DNA of 64,000 nt from Anniella stebbinsi (GCA_029215795.1 JARDYH010000007.1:16899763-16963762), one strand, 5' to 3'; counted from the first letter of the stretch, positions 22,676-34,683 are shown. A program made the numbers and translations. Notes: generated by a model not told the origin, from the letters alone.

Positions 22676-25280
22676 AATACCAAACGGCATTCACTTAAAT
22701 TTATAATGTCCAAATGGCGCATCAAAAGTCATTAGCTTACAATTTAACTCCTCTAACTTTACTTGTGAAAATGAATGTCCAACATCTACTACTGAGAACA
22801 CTTTTTTGCTTCTGAAAGGTTGACTGCTATTTCCTCAATACTTTTCATGAGGAAACATGTAATATATCAAAACTATTTGTTAAAAGGAGAGGGGAAGTTT
22901 AAGCAAAGGCAAATCAAAATAAGTCTAAAAACAGCACCAAAGTTATTAGAAGGCCATACTTGAAAATGCCTCCTGGAAAGGGAGCATGTTCTTAACCTTT
23001 TTGTTGAGATGAATGGGAATTAAAAGTCCTTACCTTTCATTGGACTTTCCCCTCCTTTTTTCATCTCAAATGCCATTTTTAAACCTCTTATTCCAGTCTA
23101 AACCAGTAAAGCCGAGAGAACTACTCGGAAGTTAGTAGAATGAGCGTTTGAGTTTCAGCCTTCACATTGTGACTTCACACATCTGCATTTATTATTTCAA
23201 AAAGACATTAAAATGTAGTTAGTTTTAAAAATAGGTTGATTGGTTGCAAGTAGAAAGGTAACGCTCACATATTTGGATCTGGATATTTTTTTAAAAAAAC
23301 CAGGCAGCATGGTAGTACTCAATGTACATCATGGGGCCAGGAGAAATAAAATATTAGATTCTGGATGTCCTTCTGCTACATTTACAATATGTGGGACATA
23401 AACTATTTCCCCACACCCTCCCCCCTCAGGATACCCTATTCTGTAACATCCAGTAGTCTTCAAGCAATTCAAACCTGTGGTTATAAGGAACAACAAATCT
23501 ATTTTTGATAACGATTAAAGCCTTTCTTTCCCCTGCAATTAAATACATACAGGCATAAAAACTAGACAGGATGATTTTCAGCATTTGTTACAGAGGTGAA
23601 AAAAAATACTTGCATGTCTTCTTCATAATTAACAATGCATGGGTATATTGCCTTCTCCACCTTTCAAGTATGCTTACCCAAGTATAAAATGCTACGAAAG
23701 AATCACCTCGCAATCTCATTTCCCCTGTCAATGGGCATGCACACAACTCTTACAAAAATGCCAATGTATAACAGAGCAACATAATTTGGGCTGTCAAACG
23801 TACCCATAATTTTCTTTTTTAAAGCCTCTATGAATGCAAGCTGGTTAAAGAGTTAGTGCAGAATCTAATTTAAATTTGGGGTGTGTCATATTTTAAATCC
23901 TTACCTATTCCGTATGACTAGAAAATATCAGTAATAATTAACCTAAAGCTTAACGGCTTATGTAAGAATGCTTGAATAAAAATGTTGCCAGGGTTATTGA
24001 GCTGTACAATTATACCCCTCCCACCAAATTCTTTTCAGACTAATTTCTATCCAGTGCTTAGTCAGCAATCTCAAATGCCAATGGCTTTCTTAAACTTCCA
24101 TCCCTATGAACAAGCTAATGTGTGTCTGTGTGTGAGTGAGTGTTGCGTATGTATTTGTAGGTAAAGTTAAACCTTCCATCAACAGTGAGGTCCCAACACT
24201 TAACTCTGCAATACAAATACAAATTAAAAAGAAAATATCTCAAAGATCTTTTTGATATTCTTCAGCATGCTGTACTTGATTCATATCAGTTAGGTCTTCC
24301 TTATAAGACATAATATAACAAGAAGGCTAATAACCCGGAAATAACCTCATTAAAAAGACAGTGTATCAGTCTAAGCAGAATGAACTCTTAAGCAGAAAAA
24401 AAAAATTAGTGGCCTGGAAAGTAGTAAGAAGAGGAAATAGCAATGCAGAGAGAAAAAATACATTGCTATTAACTAGTCAAAAGTAAAAATCACCAGCAAT
24501 AACAAAAATACAATAAAAGACTAGGAGAAGAGTTTTAGAAATTACTTTTAGTTTTTCAAATTCTGCAACCCAGTGATGTGAAGGTATGGTCTGGATAATA
24601 TAGGGTGTTATCCAGTTATTTCTAATTGCGACATTTATGTCTACAGAATACATTTGTCAAGTCTGGCAATAATACCACATGTGTATTTTGCAACAGAGAA
24701 ACCCCTGGAAGACAGCTAAATACTATTGCTGTCCCTCTAGTTGCTCACAGTTATATGAGAGACTCATTGACAGGGTATAATGTACTTACATCATTAGTTT
24801 GCAGTTCCAATGATTATGAAGATGATTTTATAGAGGGCAAGCCGAGAGAGTGATTTGAAAAGTCAGGAGAGATACAAACATACCCCAGACCCCTCGTAAC
24901 CTACCATAAGGCCAAAGTGATGGAATTGTGAGTTTCTTTTGTGTGCCCCCCACAACCGTTAACAAAATGTTGGCACTCATTGGAGGAAGACTTAGGGAAA
25001 TTGAGGAAGACTACATATGTTCACATCAATGGCTTTTCCTGGGATCATGCTTTGAATTGGTTGACTCCAACTTGTAAGCAAAGGTGAAACTTTCCTTACC
25101 TGGAAATGCATCAAATAAAAAAGACGACAAAAGACAAAACACATTTGCATGAAATTTGCATATGCTAATTTACATGTCTAGATGCCAATTTAGAAAGAAT
25201 TCTCATAATATAAATAGAAATACAGTACATCTCGTCGCAGTGTGGAAGACTGTGACCAGGTGAGCTGCATGCCTTTCTCA
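22676..25280. other. Largest interval without recognised repeats
   Basis: About 2.6 kb with almost no mobile-element signature. The composition is AT-rich but complex. The tract 23820-23960, with several TAATTA, AATCTAATTTAAAT and TAATAATTAACC cores, looks like a candidate conserved noncoding element. No reading frame above about 75 codons and no splice-site pair that I would defend as an exon. Confidence 0.4.
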
Positions 25281-25335
25281 GAGCCTATCTACACTACTGC
25301 TTTCAAACTGTTAAAGCAGTAGTGTAGATAGGCTC
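25281..25335. mobile_element. 55-bp palindromic mini-MITE
   Basis: The arms GAGCCTATCTACACTACTGC and GCAGTAGTGTAGATAGGCTC are perfect inverse repeats around a short centre. The trinucleotide TCA flanks both ends (25278-25280 and 25336-25338), a 3-bp duplication as for PIF/Harbinger-type elements. Similar words ('AAGCAGTAGTGTGGCTCC') occur at about 26177 in a related, longer element. Confidence 0.7.
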
Positions 25336-25599
25336 TCAGTCTGCTGTCTGGTCTGTTGATGGAAACTTCAAGGCCCAGCTTATCCTTCTACTGGTTCTTT
25401 ACCTTTAAACTGGACTTGGATGGGACAGCCCATCAACTAGAGGAGTGCCTTCTGAAAAGAGGACACATGGCCACCCTAATGGAGATAGATGGACCAATCA
25501 GCCAACTTGGTATAAGGGAACTTGCTGAGTTGTTTCATTCTTAGAATCAAATTTCATTTCAGTTCGTTTTTTATAAGAATTTACTAATATTGTCAAAGG

Positions 25600-25842
25600 C
25601 CTTCATATTCGGGATCCTCACCGCCCCTCAGCTGTGGACTGACCAGATGGTTGAAATGTGCCTGTTGACCTCTTGGAATGTCTTTAAGCAGACATTAAAG
25701 ACTCTATTTTTAAAAACATTTTTATAGTGCCTATGGTATTATGCATTGTTTTTAACTTGTCTAAATTGTTCTAACTTGGTATGTCCCCTAAGGTATTCTG
25801 TGCATAGGCAGGATATAAATTGAATTAATAAAATAATAATAA
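25600..25842 (+). mobile_element. LINE 3' end (L2-like)
   Basis: 'CTTTAAGCAGACATTAAAGA' is followed by an AT-rich 3' UTR and then 'GCATAGGCAGGATATAAATT' before a terminal AATAATAAT. The 'GGCAGGATATAAAT' followed by a short tandem tail is the usual ending of this LINE group. Confidence 0.6.
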
Positions 25843-25844
25843 TT

Positions 25845-26130
25845 TATTTATTTATTACATCTTTATACTGCCCATCAGCTGAAGCTCTCTGGGCAGTGCA
25901 CAGTTAAAAACCATAAGAATAACAATATAAATTTAAACATTAAAAAGTTAAAAAGGCAGTGTAAAACCAGCTAGATGAAAAACCAGGGAAAGCCTGTGTA
26001 AAAAAGGTATGTCTTCAGGAGGCATTTAAAAGATGTCACATTTTCTGCCTCCCAAACCACACAAGGGAGGGTTTTCCAGAGGGTGGGTGCCACTACAGAA
26101 AAGGCCCGCCATCGAGGTTCTTCATGGCGG
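25845..26130 (-). mobile_element. L2-like LINE 3' fragment
   Basis: The plus strand starts with TTTATTTATTACATC, then 'GCCCATCAGCTGAAGCTCTC' and 'TGGGCAGTGCACAGTTAAAA', and reaches 'GGGTGGGTGCCACTACAGAA', the motif shared with about 3464. It lies tail to tail with the plus-sense LINE end just upstream. Confidence 0.65.
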
Positions 26131-26144
26131 CATTCCGTTCATCT

Positions 26145-26262
26145 CAGAATGGCCAGTAGGGCCAATACCGCTACAAAGCAGTAGTGTGGCTCCTGCCTTT
26201 TATATACCACTTTAATACCGCTTTCATACTGCTATATCCTGCTTGGTGTGGATCTGGCCTTA
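26145..26262. mobile_element. Possible Harbinger-like MITE fragment
   Basis: 'TACAAAGCAGTAGTGTGGC', 'CCTTTTATATACCACTTTAA' and 'CATACTGCTATATCCTGC', then 'TTGGTGTGGATCTGGCC', share words with the 55-bp element at 25281 and with a diverged stretch at 63014-63140. One terminal inverted repeat pair is weak and no target duplication was confirmed. Confidence 0.4.
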
Positions 26263-26454
26263 CTGACAGATTCATCCATTTGGCCCAGGATTTCCAGTGC
26301 TGATCTCTTAAAAGCCTACATTTGAATATCCATACGTATATTCATCCATGCTTATGGTGCTGAGTTAGGGTTGCCACGTCTTTATTTCTGACTGCCTCCT
26401 CATTTTTAACAGCAGGTAGGAACTTTAAATCAAGAATTTTAAAACATATTGCTT

Positions 26455-26549
26455 GTTTTATATGCTCTTTTAATTAATTTGATCTATATTGTTATTGTAC
26501 AAATGTTGTTCCCCGCCTCGATCCAAAGGGAGAGGTGGGTAAGAAATAA

Positions 26550-26587
<38 letters not shown>

Positions 26588-26588
26588 G
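26455..26588 (+). mobile_element. L2 LINE 3' end with (ATT)n tail
   Basis: 'TTGTTCCCCGCCTCGATCC' and 'GGGAGAGGTGGGTAAGAAAT' are followed by about thirteen ATT units. Same terminus as at 14242 and 42571. Confidence 0.85.
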
Positions 26589-26589
26589 G

Positions 26590-28083
26590 TCCTCTCCATG
26601 CTGACAATAGCTGTATCTATTGCATTTAGCCAGTGCAGATGGGCAAGGATTTCAGTGCAGTTTAGTTTTGATGAGAATTTGCCCAAATTTGCAGATTTTG
26701 TCATATTTTTGACAGAAAGAATTTGGGATTGAACTATGAATACAGAAGATAGCAAATTGAAAGCTCACTACATCCATATTTGTTCTGCCTTCAGTGGTTG
26801 GTTTGAATTTCCATTGATCTACTGTTATTTACAGTACTTTAATTTTTGGATTTGAAATCGCTATGGTTTATTTTACACTTTTGTTTACCACTTTGTGGAT
26901 TTGCATCGATAAAACAATATGTGCCTTTTCTAACAATACATAAAGGTTGCTTCCTACCCCCATATCCTTTCCAGCTAGTCTCTATGTATGAAAGAGTGTG
27001 TTAAAACAATCATATTTTCCATTTGAAGAGGGCTTCCAGCTATGTATTTACTCTGGTTTTAATCTACTTAAAATGAATGTAGCTTCATTTTGCTCTGGGC
27101 AGCACCTCAGGCCAAACCACACCACTGGTCAATGATGAGGTTCCTTTGAAATTTCATGACATCTCAATTTATTCCCTTTGGCTCAAAAGTATTCATCTAT
27201 AATAAATGCAATAAATCCCAGATAAGACCTCAAAAATGCTGCACTGGATATATTGGAAGACTGGTTTGTCTTTTATCTGAGGATGGATGGATCAATCCAT
27301 CTCCACTCCATGTCACTTTGACATGGATTCACTCAGAAGTCTGTTTCTGCATTTTCTAAAACTAAAATAAAAATAAACACACATTCCCCGTCCCAACAAG
27401 AAGATTCATTTGTTCAAGTCTGCATTTGGTGCTTCAAAGCCATTAGATGCCTCTGCTGTTGCTACTACTACTACTCATCTCTCAGTGTGTGTAATTATAT
27501 GTTCACATTTTTGTAGTAGTGTAAGCAACCTTGTGAGGGCAGTGCATTTTGAAAGGCAGATTAAAAATCACAATAATAATAATAATAATTTTTCAAGATT
27601 CATACACAAATGGCATCTAAATACATATTTTGGATGCCCTTTCTCTTAAAATTGCATTTCTACATGTATTGAATTTCAAAATACACATGTTTAAATGCAT
27701 TTAAAAGCCAAGGGCTACATTGCAGTATGGAGAGAAGCACAGAAGCTGATGAATGGCTGATTCGCACAGTAATCCTAGAAGTGGGGATCCTGGACTACTC
27801 TAACTCTGTTGATACCCCTTACCTATTGTCTTAGAAAGTTCTCCGAGAAGCATTTGCCCCCAACCACTAGGCAAGTCTTCCTGCCCCTTTCTTGCCTCCC
27901 TTTCCAAGATCTGCCCACCATATCACACTGTAGCTTTATGCCCAGCTCAGAGGGGCAATCTGGCCTTCAACTCTGCGTTGCCTTGTTTACTCAGCTTGTC
28001 TATCCAGATCTGCGCAAGGCTTGAATTGTAGTGTTTCTCTATTTATTACATTTCCAATAACTCATGTTCTCTAGGTGGATTAA
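26590..28083. other. Mostly unannotated interval
   Basis: No gene recognised. It holds a short (AAT)n at 27571-27588. No LINE or SINE signature that I can support. Confidence 0.4.
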
Positions 28084-28497
28084 TAGGGATGTGCAGATTT
28101 TGTAAAATCTGTTCTGTCTGCAGTTCATGGATTATCTTGTGCATCATTTGCTCATTGATGAATTTGCATTTTTCCAATTTCCGCAAGTTGCGTATATTCA
28201 CATTTGTGCAAATTTGCACTTGCGAAAATGTGCAAATCCCCCCAAATGCCCAAATCATGCCAAAATGTTCATTTTCATGCTCTGACCTATGGATAAATGC
28301 ACATTTTTGGCTGGTGATTTGTTTTTGTTTTTATCTTATTTTTCTATGATTAAATTTGCATAAAATTCCCAAAAGGAGGGGAAAAAACAGTTCACAACCC
28401 TGCAACTTGGGGAAGGCTGGTCTGTAGAATCTACTAGCCAGATTCCTGGAAATCTAAACTCATTTGATTCCATTGTGGATTTCTTCAGCATCCCTAA
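28084..28497. mobile_element. Probable hAT-type element, TTTGCA-rich
   Basis: The left end is TAGGGATGTGCAG (28084) and the right end, reverse-complemented, is TAGGGATGCTGAAG (ending 28497). The interior is dominated by TTTGCA/TGCAAA words such as 'TTTGTGCAAATTTGCACTTG'. The ends resemble those of 34435, 32152 and 60177, but the flanks (TGGATTAA and ATCACAAA) do not form an 8-bp duplication, so the pairing of ends may be wrong. Confidence 0.45.
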
Positions 28498-28502
28498 TCA
28501 CA

Positions 28503-28566
28503 AACAGGGGGCCAGACGGAGAGGCAGGTAAGAAATAAATTGTTATTATTATTATTATTATTATGA
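28503..28566 (+). mobile_element. L2 3' terminus, very short
   Basis: 'GACGGAGAGGCAGGTAAG' is followed by AAATAAATTG and (TTA)n. Only the last 60 bases of an L2-type tail are present. Confidence 0.6.
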
Positions 28567-28837
28567 GGGTCGGGCACACTTAAACTTTTGTAACAACCAT
28601 GTTAGCTACTGTTTTTTACAAGGCTAAAATTGAGAGGAATCACAGGTGAAGCTCACTAAGCACCCCAACCTTACCCCCATAATTTGAACAATATTTTTAT
28701 ACCGATTTTTTTAAAAATCCTACTATTATTTGCTACACATTTTTCATTGTTATTAATTTGCTGTTATCATTGTTTTAGTGTTTTAAAGTGCATGTGATAA
28801 ATTTAAGACACAGGGTTGCCTCCCGGGTTAGGTGTGT

Positions 28838-28935
28838 ATAAAGTAGACCTATTAAATCAGTGTAATACACATTAGTCATGCCTACTTTGTTTCTTTGGTT
28901 TCAGTGGGTCTACTGGAAGTATGACTAAAGTCAGA
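28838..28935. mobile_element. Palindromic repeat, 'GTAGACC..AGTCATGA' family (partial)
   Basis: 'AAAGTAGACCTATTAAATC', 'AGTCATGCCTAC' and 'TTTCAGTGGGTCTACTGGAA' form inverted pairs. The same words occur at 30520-30650 and 56001-56121. The outer 'GGATCCAGAC' arms seen at 34100 are missing. Confidence 0.45.
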
Positions 28936-29629
28936 GTAAGATTAAAGATGAAGGTAGCTGCCAAGTCTTTGTTTCCTTTTCTCAAAAGTAAGCATGGGGA
29001 AACCCCAGCCAGAGTAGGGGACACATTGCACCAATCAGTATTATGGATGATCCAGATTTAATAGATAATAATCTATCAATTTCAATCGGGACTTTCAGCT
29101 CCATTTGCCTATAGTTTTATATTTCTAAAAGGAGCACATCAGGGCAAAATAGATATTAGCTTTAGCTAGAGCTTGGAAGGGGATATATAATTTGGTATAA
29201 GGAAAAGGGAGGTGACTTGACCTTACATCCTGAAAGTGATGTGTCCTTCAGTGTCAGCCTATGAAATCAATCAGGAGGCAAATTTCAACCTGAGAGTAGT
29301 TGATTAATGTATCAGACAAATTAAGGACTGCAAATCTAATAAACATGCAATGCTACTAAATCAGTGGGACAAAACTAGCTTATGGGCACCTATGTCAACT
29401 TTAAGTGACTCTTGATCATAATTTTTGTAATTCTTGTTCTGCAACAGCCTCACATCGCTGCTAAAGTTACTATGGGGAATAATACAAAGCTGATACAAAG
29501 TTATTTGATTATAAGATTACACAAGGTGCCTCTTCTAATGTCCATAAGATCTGTTCACAGCCCAAACTAACATACAGTGTGTTATGTAGAGTACTACATA
29601 CTGTAGCTTGATGTTATGTCTCCAACACT

Positions 29630-29727
29630 ATATATAGTGTTTTATATTGTTGTTGTTCCCCGCCTCGATCTGGAGGGAGAGGCGGGTTAAAAATAATAAT
29701 AAGTATTATTATTATATTATTATTATC
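29630..29727 (+). mobile_element. L2 LINE 3' end
   Basis: 'GTTGTTCCCCGCCTCGATC' and 'GGGAGAGGCGGGTTAAAAAT' are followed by a mixed (AAT)n/(ATT)n tail. Closely similar to 26455. Confidence 0.85.
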
Positions 29728-31020
29728 TTTAACATACAAACACACTAAATTCCCAGAAAATAAAAGAACATAGGTAAAAACAAGAAAAAAATACCCATTT
29801 CTGCAAGTGAGTGCAGAGGTTTTTGTAGATATCATTTTATTCATCTACTTACTGACTAGATGTTTATCCCACCTTTCAACACTAGTTTCCAAGATGGCTA
29901 AAATACTAAGTTTAACATCAACAGCAAAATAATACTAGTCCAGGAAGTGTAAGACACGTTGGTTTATTTCAAAATGCAAACCAAATATCCCCTTTTACCA
30001 AGCTTCTATTAAATCTTTATTTCTCAGAGTTGTTAGTAGTCCTTTTTTTCAGGTGAAATGAAGACTACATAATAATGTAAAACAAATGTGACCATTTTGA
30101 GGGAAGTTAATCCATAGGCATCTTAGCAGAGTTAATAGCTTTGCAAACAACCACTCGACCACAAAACCATAGAAATAATGTTATTACCCTGTCAAAAAGA
30201 AGTGCTAGATATAAGGTATTTGGATCCTCATAGAGCTTTTGATGTAATTATTATTATTATTATTATTATTATTTTAAAAAAGAGGCTTTTAAGGGAATTA
30301 CTAAGTAGTTTCACACTAAAAGACAAAGTTAAGTACTGGGAATGAATTGCAAGAACAAACAAACAACTTTGTCCTACCGAGGAGGTAAATGATATTTTAG
30401 GCATATTGGAAAGAAATGGATGCCTCTATTAACTAGATGCTTTCAATTTTCATGCTGCTTCACAGACTATTTTTCAAACATAATGAGAATACTTATACAA
30501 AATTTCTATAAATATAATGTGTTCGATTCAGATTTAGCCATGCTTAGAGTAGACCTATTTAAATCCATGCAACCTAAATTAGTCATGACTAACTTGTACC
30601 ATAGATTTCAGTGGGTCTACTTTAAGCCTGACAAAATTTGGATCCAACCCAATATATGAATAGAGTCTACTTACTTTGCCTGGTTGTTTTACAGAACTGG
30701 GCATAATATGACATAAAATCTAAGTTAGGTATGAGTTAGGTTAAGGATAAGTGAATTGCTTTTTCTAGTCTGTATCACTGTCACATGTGTTATCTCATAA
30801 ATCCATTCCATCTCTGTTTTCCCATTAAATTGCATTTTTAAGGGCAGAAAATGCATGATAATTTGCATTTAAACATGTATGTTTAAATTAATTTTATCTC
30901 AAAATATGCTTTGGAAAAATGTTTTTTTAAAAAGCTGAAAGTTACACTGGAACATTTAGGAAGTGCAAAAGTCGGGGGATAACTAACATCTGATCTGCAC
31001 ATTCATTTGACAGAAACAAA
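29728..31020. other. Mostly unannotated interval
   Basis: No gene seen apart from the repeat at 30520. An (ATT)n run lies at 30247-30273. The tract 30280-30420 is repeat-free. Confidence 0.4.
30520..30650. mobile_element. Palindromic repeat, 'GGATCCAACCC' family
   Basis: 'TTAGCCATGCTTAGAGTAGA' and 'TTTCAGTGGGTCTACTTTAA' lie as inverted arms around 'TTAGTCATGACTAAC', itself a palindrome, and the outer words are 'GTTCGATTCAGA' and 'TTTGGATCCAACCC'. It is related to 34100-34181, 28838 and 56001. A fold-back DNA element is the simplest reading; family name unknown. Confidence 0.55.
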
Positions 31021-31904
31021 TAGAATCGTAGAATCATAGAATAGTACAGTTGGAAGGGGCCTATAAGGCCACCGAGTCCAACCCTCTGCTCAATGCAGGA
31101 ATCCACCTTAAAGCATCCCTGACAGATGGTTGTCCAGCTTTGTCTTGAATGCCTCTAATGTAGGAGAGCCTAATGTAGGAGAGCCTAGGTAATTGGTTCC
31201 ATTGTCATATTGCTCTAACACTCAGGAAGTTTTTCCTGATGTCCAGCTGGAATCTGGCTTCCTGTAACTTGAGCCCATTATTCCATGTCCTGCATTCTGG
31301 GTTGATTGAGAAGAGATCCTGACCCTCCTCTGTGTGACCACCTTTCAAGTATTTGAAGAGTGCTATCATGTCTCCCCTCAATCTTATTTTCTCCAGGCTG
31401 AACATGCCTAGTTCTTTCAATCTCTCCTCATAGGGCTTTGTTTCCAGACCCCTAATCATCCTCATTGCCCTCCTCTGTACACGCTCCAGATTGTCTGCAT
31501 CCTTCTTGAAGTGTGATGCCCAGAACTGGATGCAATACTCAAGATGGGGCCTAACCAGTGCTGAATAGAGGGGAACCAGTACCTTGTGTGATTTGGAAGC
31601 TATACTTCTACTAATGCAGCCCAAAATAGCATTTCCTTTTTTTGCAGCCATATCACACTGTTGGCTCATATCCAGCTTGTGATCTACTACAATTACAAGA
31701 TCCATCTCGCTTGTCGTATTGATCAGCCAAGTATCCCCCATCTTGTAACTGTGCATTTGGTTTCTTTTTCCTAGGTGTAGAACTTGACATTTATCCCTAT
31801 TAAATTTCATTCTGTCGTTTTCAGCCCAGCGCTCCAGTCTATCAAGATCACTTTGGAGTTTGTTTCTGTCTTCCAGGGTATTAGCGATCCCACCCAATCA
31901 GGTC
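31021..31904 (-). mobile_element. CR1 LINE, 5'-truncated
   Basis: Minus-sense element about 880 bp long. Its 3' terminus on the plus strand is 'AGAATCGTAGAATCATAGAA', the short direct repeat that ends CR1 elements, followed by 'TTGGAAGGGGCCTATAAGG'. The coding part (31205-31897) covers the reverse transcriptase after the catalytic centre. It is cut just downstream of where the catalytic YADD box should lie, the usual 5' truncation of CR1 copies. Confidence 0.92.
31205..31897 (-). pseudogene. CR1 reverse transcriptase C-terminal fragment
   Basis: A continuous frame of about 230 codons encodes the thumb and C-terminal part of a CR1-type reverse transcriptase. Recognisable landmarks are 'WAENDRMKFNRDKCQVLHLG' at about residues 27-46, 'YSALVRPHLEYCIQFW' at about 106-121, 'LERVQRRAMRMIRGLE' at about 132-147, and 'YEERLKELGMFSLEKIRLRG' at about 151-170, all in CR1 order. 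The endonuclease, fingers, palm and catalytic aspartates are absent, and a stop codon precedes the frame. It cannot be functional alone. The lack of internal stops suggests a fairly young copy. Confidence 0.9.
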
Positions 31905-32151
31905 CATTTGTATTGGAATTTGCATAGATCAAATTCCTCAAGCATCTCTACCAAGAATTATTCACCAAATATTGAGAGTTGCCTTTTACTATGGTAAAGT
32001 GACAGTTGAATGATATGGGTACAGTGATAGACTTTGAGAGATGTTCAGCAGTGTCAACACCCTTCTCCATGCTAGTAATCATGTATAGTTTCTCATCCTA
32101 TGTTGTACTTTGTGAAAGATTCACACACACATGTTGGTAGTGATTCATTAT

Positions 32152-33011
32152 TAGGGGTGTGCATGCCAAAAATATCGTTGATTATCATTATCATCAGTTC
32201 GGACCAAAAAAAATATCGTCTTCATTCATATCGTAGGTGAACCGTATCATCTTCATGATAATTATCGAGAACAAAATAATATTTTTGTAGCCCTATTTTT
32301 AAAGAATAAAATGCCTATAACTTCTGTATTTTCAAAGTTACAGGCTTGAAACTTGGTCACAATGCTTACTGGGTATGCCTAAGTATGTGTATGAAATTTG
32401 AGATCGATCCCTCCAACCCTTGATTTTATATGAATTTTTTAAAGATCATTTCCGTTCTGACAGATCAGAATAACAGCTCTCCACGTGCGTTCATTCAGAC
32501 TTGTCAGAACGGAAATGATCTTTAAAAAATTCATATAAAATTGAGGGTTGGAGGGATCAATCTCAAATTTCATACACATACTTAGGCATGCCTCATAAGC
32601 ACTGTGACCATGTTTCAAGCCTGTAACTTTGAAAATACAGAAGTTCTAGGTATATTTATATGGCAGTCTGATAAAACGATAAAATTGCCTGAAAATTATC
32701 GTCTTTGATGATTATCGAAGGTTTTTCTATAGTATTGTCATTAATAATAATAATAATAATATATTTATTTATCACCCGCCTCTCCCAACGGATCGAGGCG
32801 GGGAACAACACCAAACACAAAATACAAAAACTGATTAAAAGCAGATAAAACCAGTACATCATTAAAACACCAATAAAACACCAATAAAACACTTTAAAAT
32901 TCATCTGGGTAGGCCTGCCAGAAGAGATAAGTCTTTATAGTTAAACACATGCACGATAATGACCCTATCGTATCGTTATTGTACATTTTAATGATACGAT
33001 ACACATCCCTA
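32152..33011. mobile_element. Fold-back hAT-type element, ATTATCG-rich
   Basis: The ends are TAGGGGTGTGCATG and, reverse-complemented, TAGGGATGTGTATCG. The flanks TTCATTAT (32144-32151) and CTCATTAT (33012-33019) match at 7 of 8. A large internal inverted repeat (about 32309-32455 against 32511-32648) contains 'TTTCAAAGTTACAGGCTTG' and its reverse. The subterminal zones repeat TTATCG/CGATAA words. An L2 tail is inserted at 32737. A second copy lies at 50205. No coding capacity. Confidence 0.82.
32737..32940 (-). mobile_element. L2 LINE 3' end inside a hAT-type element
   Basis: The plus strand has (AAT)n, then TATTTATTTATCACCCGCC, 'CGGATCGAGGCGGGGAAC', and at the far side 'TCATCTGGGTAGGCCTGCC' followed by 'AGAAGAGATAAGTCTTTATA'. 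This is the same tail and adjoining coding end as at 58336. It lies wholly within 32152-33011. Confidence 0.85.
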
Positions 33012-33249
33012 CTCATTATACATACATTTATCTGCAGACTTTACTGGGGTGAGAGAATTTTAGCTAAATGTACTTCATTTCCTAGAAGGGAAGTTAACTC
33101 ATCTGATACTTACAGCAGATCTATGGACATGTTAGACATGACTAACATGCATCCCATTCATTTGCCATGTATTTCAACCTAATGGCTAAATATTCCAACT
33201 CTTGATGCTAAGCCTGTGGGGAACTTAGCAAGCTGTGTTAGAAGTCCAC

Positions 33250-33366
33250 ATCAGATGATTTGTCCATCTCACCCAAGGTTGTCCCCAAGATCTGTCTTTC
33301 CATCACTTATTAGCTGAGACCCTTTTTGGTGTTAGGAATTGCACCTCAGATCTTCTACATGCAAAG
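33250..33366 (-). mobile_element. Degenerate tRNA-derived SINE
   Basis: 'CCACATCAGATGATTTGTCC' followed by 'TTAGGAATTGCACCTCAGA' and 'TCTACATGCAAAGATGGC' parallels the minus-sense order tail, reversed B box, reversed anticodon region of 44355 and 19214. Strongly diverged. Confidence 0.4.
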
Positions 33367-33524
33367 ATGGCTGCAGAGAGAGCAAGAGATGGAATGGGTT
33401 GGACCTCACCTAGCAAGGCTGCTGGCTAATATCCTGTGGCATCCCATAAGACCTAGAATTTGACGTTGCAAAAGTTTATGCAAAATGCAGCAAAAGGGCA
33501 TTTAAAGCATTTGTAAGCACATAT

Positions 33525-33560
<36 letters not shown>
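33525..33560. repeat. (TA)n microsatellite
   Basis: About seventeen TA units. Confidence 0.95.
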
Positions 33561-33563
<3 letters not shown>

Positions 33564-34099
33564 GATCATCCTTAAAAATTTCATCTGATGCTTCCAGTGT
33601 GTTGGTGATCTAAGTAGGTGGTGCTGCCGACAGATTTTGGCACTGCCATCCTATCAATAATTTACACATCACCCCAAAAGCATATTTTTCACTGTTGCAG
33701 TGATTTATCATTAGATAGATGTTCTTGGCACAAACACACACTGCTAAAACTTTATATAGACAGCCAAATAAGTGAAATGTAGAATGCTGACAGAGTAGCT
33801 ATTGGCAAGCTTTGATGTATCAGGATTTTAGAAGATATCAACTTTTCAGATGAATGCTGAGGCAAGGCAAACGGTTGTCAAAAGTATTTGTCAAAAGGAA
33901 GATATTGGTGGCTTGTCTCCCTAAGGCAGTTTTTTTAAAGAAAAAATACATCTGTTTAGTATTAATGATCGGAATGGTCCCAGTGGCTTCTAAACGAACT
34001 CTGTATGTGATAAAATTTAGGTCAGTTTAATTCCTAGAGAGAAAGCTATGCTAAAACCCTAAACCCTAAACAAAACTCATTATTTGAACATCTAATGTG

Positions 34100-34181
34100 T
34101 TGGATCCAGACTTAGTCATACCTTGAGTGGAACCATTGAAAAAAGTAGACCTCCTCTAAATATGAGTAAGTCTGGATCCAA
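34100..34181. mobile_element. 82-bp palindrome, 'GGATCCAGACTTA' family
   Basis: The left arm TTGGATCCAGACTTAGTCAT and the right arm ATGAGTAAGTCTGGATCCAA are nearly perfect inverse repeats, and the inner words 'GAGTGGAACC' and 'AGTAGACCTC' link it to the family at 30520. No convincing target duplication was found. Confidence 0.6.
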
Positions 34182-34434
34182 CTCAATGCTGCCAAAAGGA
34201 GAAAAGCTAAACCTCCACAAACTCCATACAAAAATGTCACCAATGTCTGCCTGGTTGTGATGATGAGCTTCTACGGACATCAAGTGGTCATTTGGGGTGT
34301 TAAGAACTATATGGATGGCCCTCATGTCCTGTATGGGGACCAGACGCCCAGTCAATCATTGCATTTACTGGAGTAGAGTGGAATCTCACATGTCTAGGGA
34401 TGGACCGACATTTCTCAGAAAAGACTGTTCTGAT

Positions 34435-34683
34435 TAGGGCTGTGCATGGACCCTCCAATCTGATCTGGATCCTGATCTATCAGATCTGGATTGGGCCCAA
34501 TCTGAGCTGTATCGGATTGGGCCCGATCCAATCTGACTCAGATCCAGATCATGGATCCGATCCAGCCCAATCCAGTCTGATCCGGGCCCGATCCAATCCA
34601 ATTCGGATCTGGGATCTTGAGATCCGGATCACCCCGATCTGACTCGGATTCAGGATCCGGATCCAGATCTGGTCACAGCCCTA
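34435..34683. mobile_element. 249-bp hAT-type MITE, GATC-dense
   Basis: The ends are TAGGGCTGTGCATGG and, reverse-complemented, TAGGGCTGTGACCAG. A perfect 8-bp duplication GTTCTGAT flanks it (34427-34434 and 34684-34691). Almost the whole interior is built from GATCC, GGATC, GATCT and CCAATC words in both orientations. The ends relate it to 60177-61748 and to the right end at 59210, which share ATCGG/GATCC subterminal motifs. No coding capacity. Confidence 0.9.

Noticed and set aside
34053..34071. Telomere-like CCCTAAACCCTAAAC
   Set aside because: Only two units and of the plant-type heptamer; vertebrate telomeres are TTAGGG. Chance.
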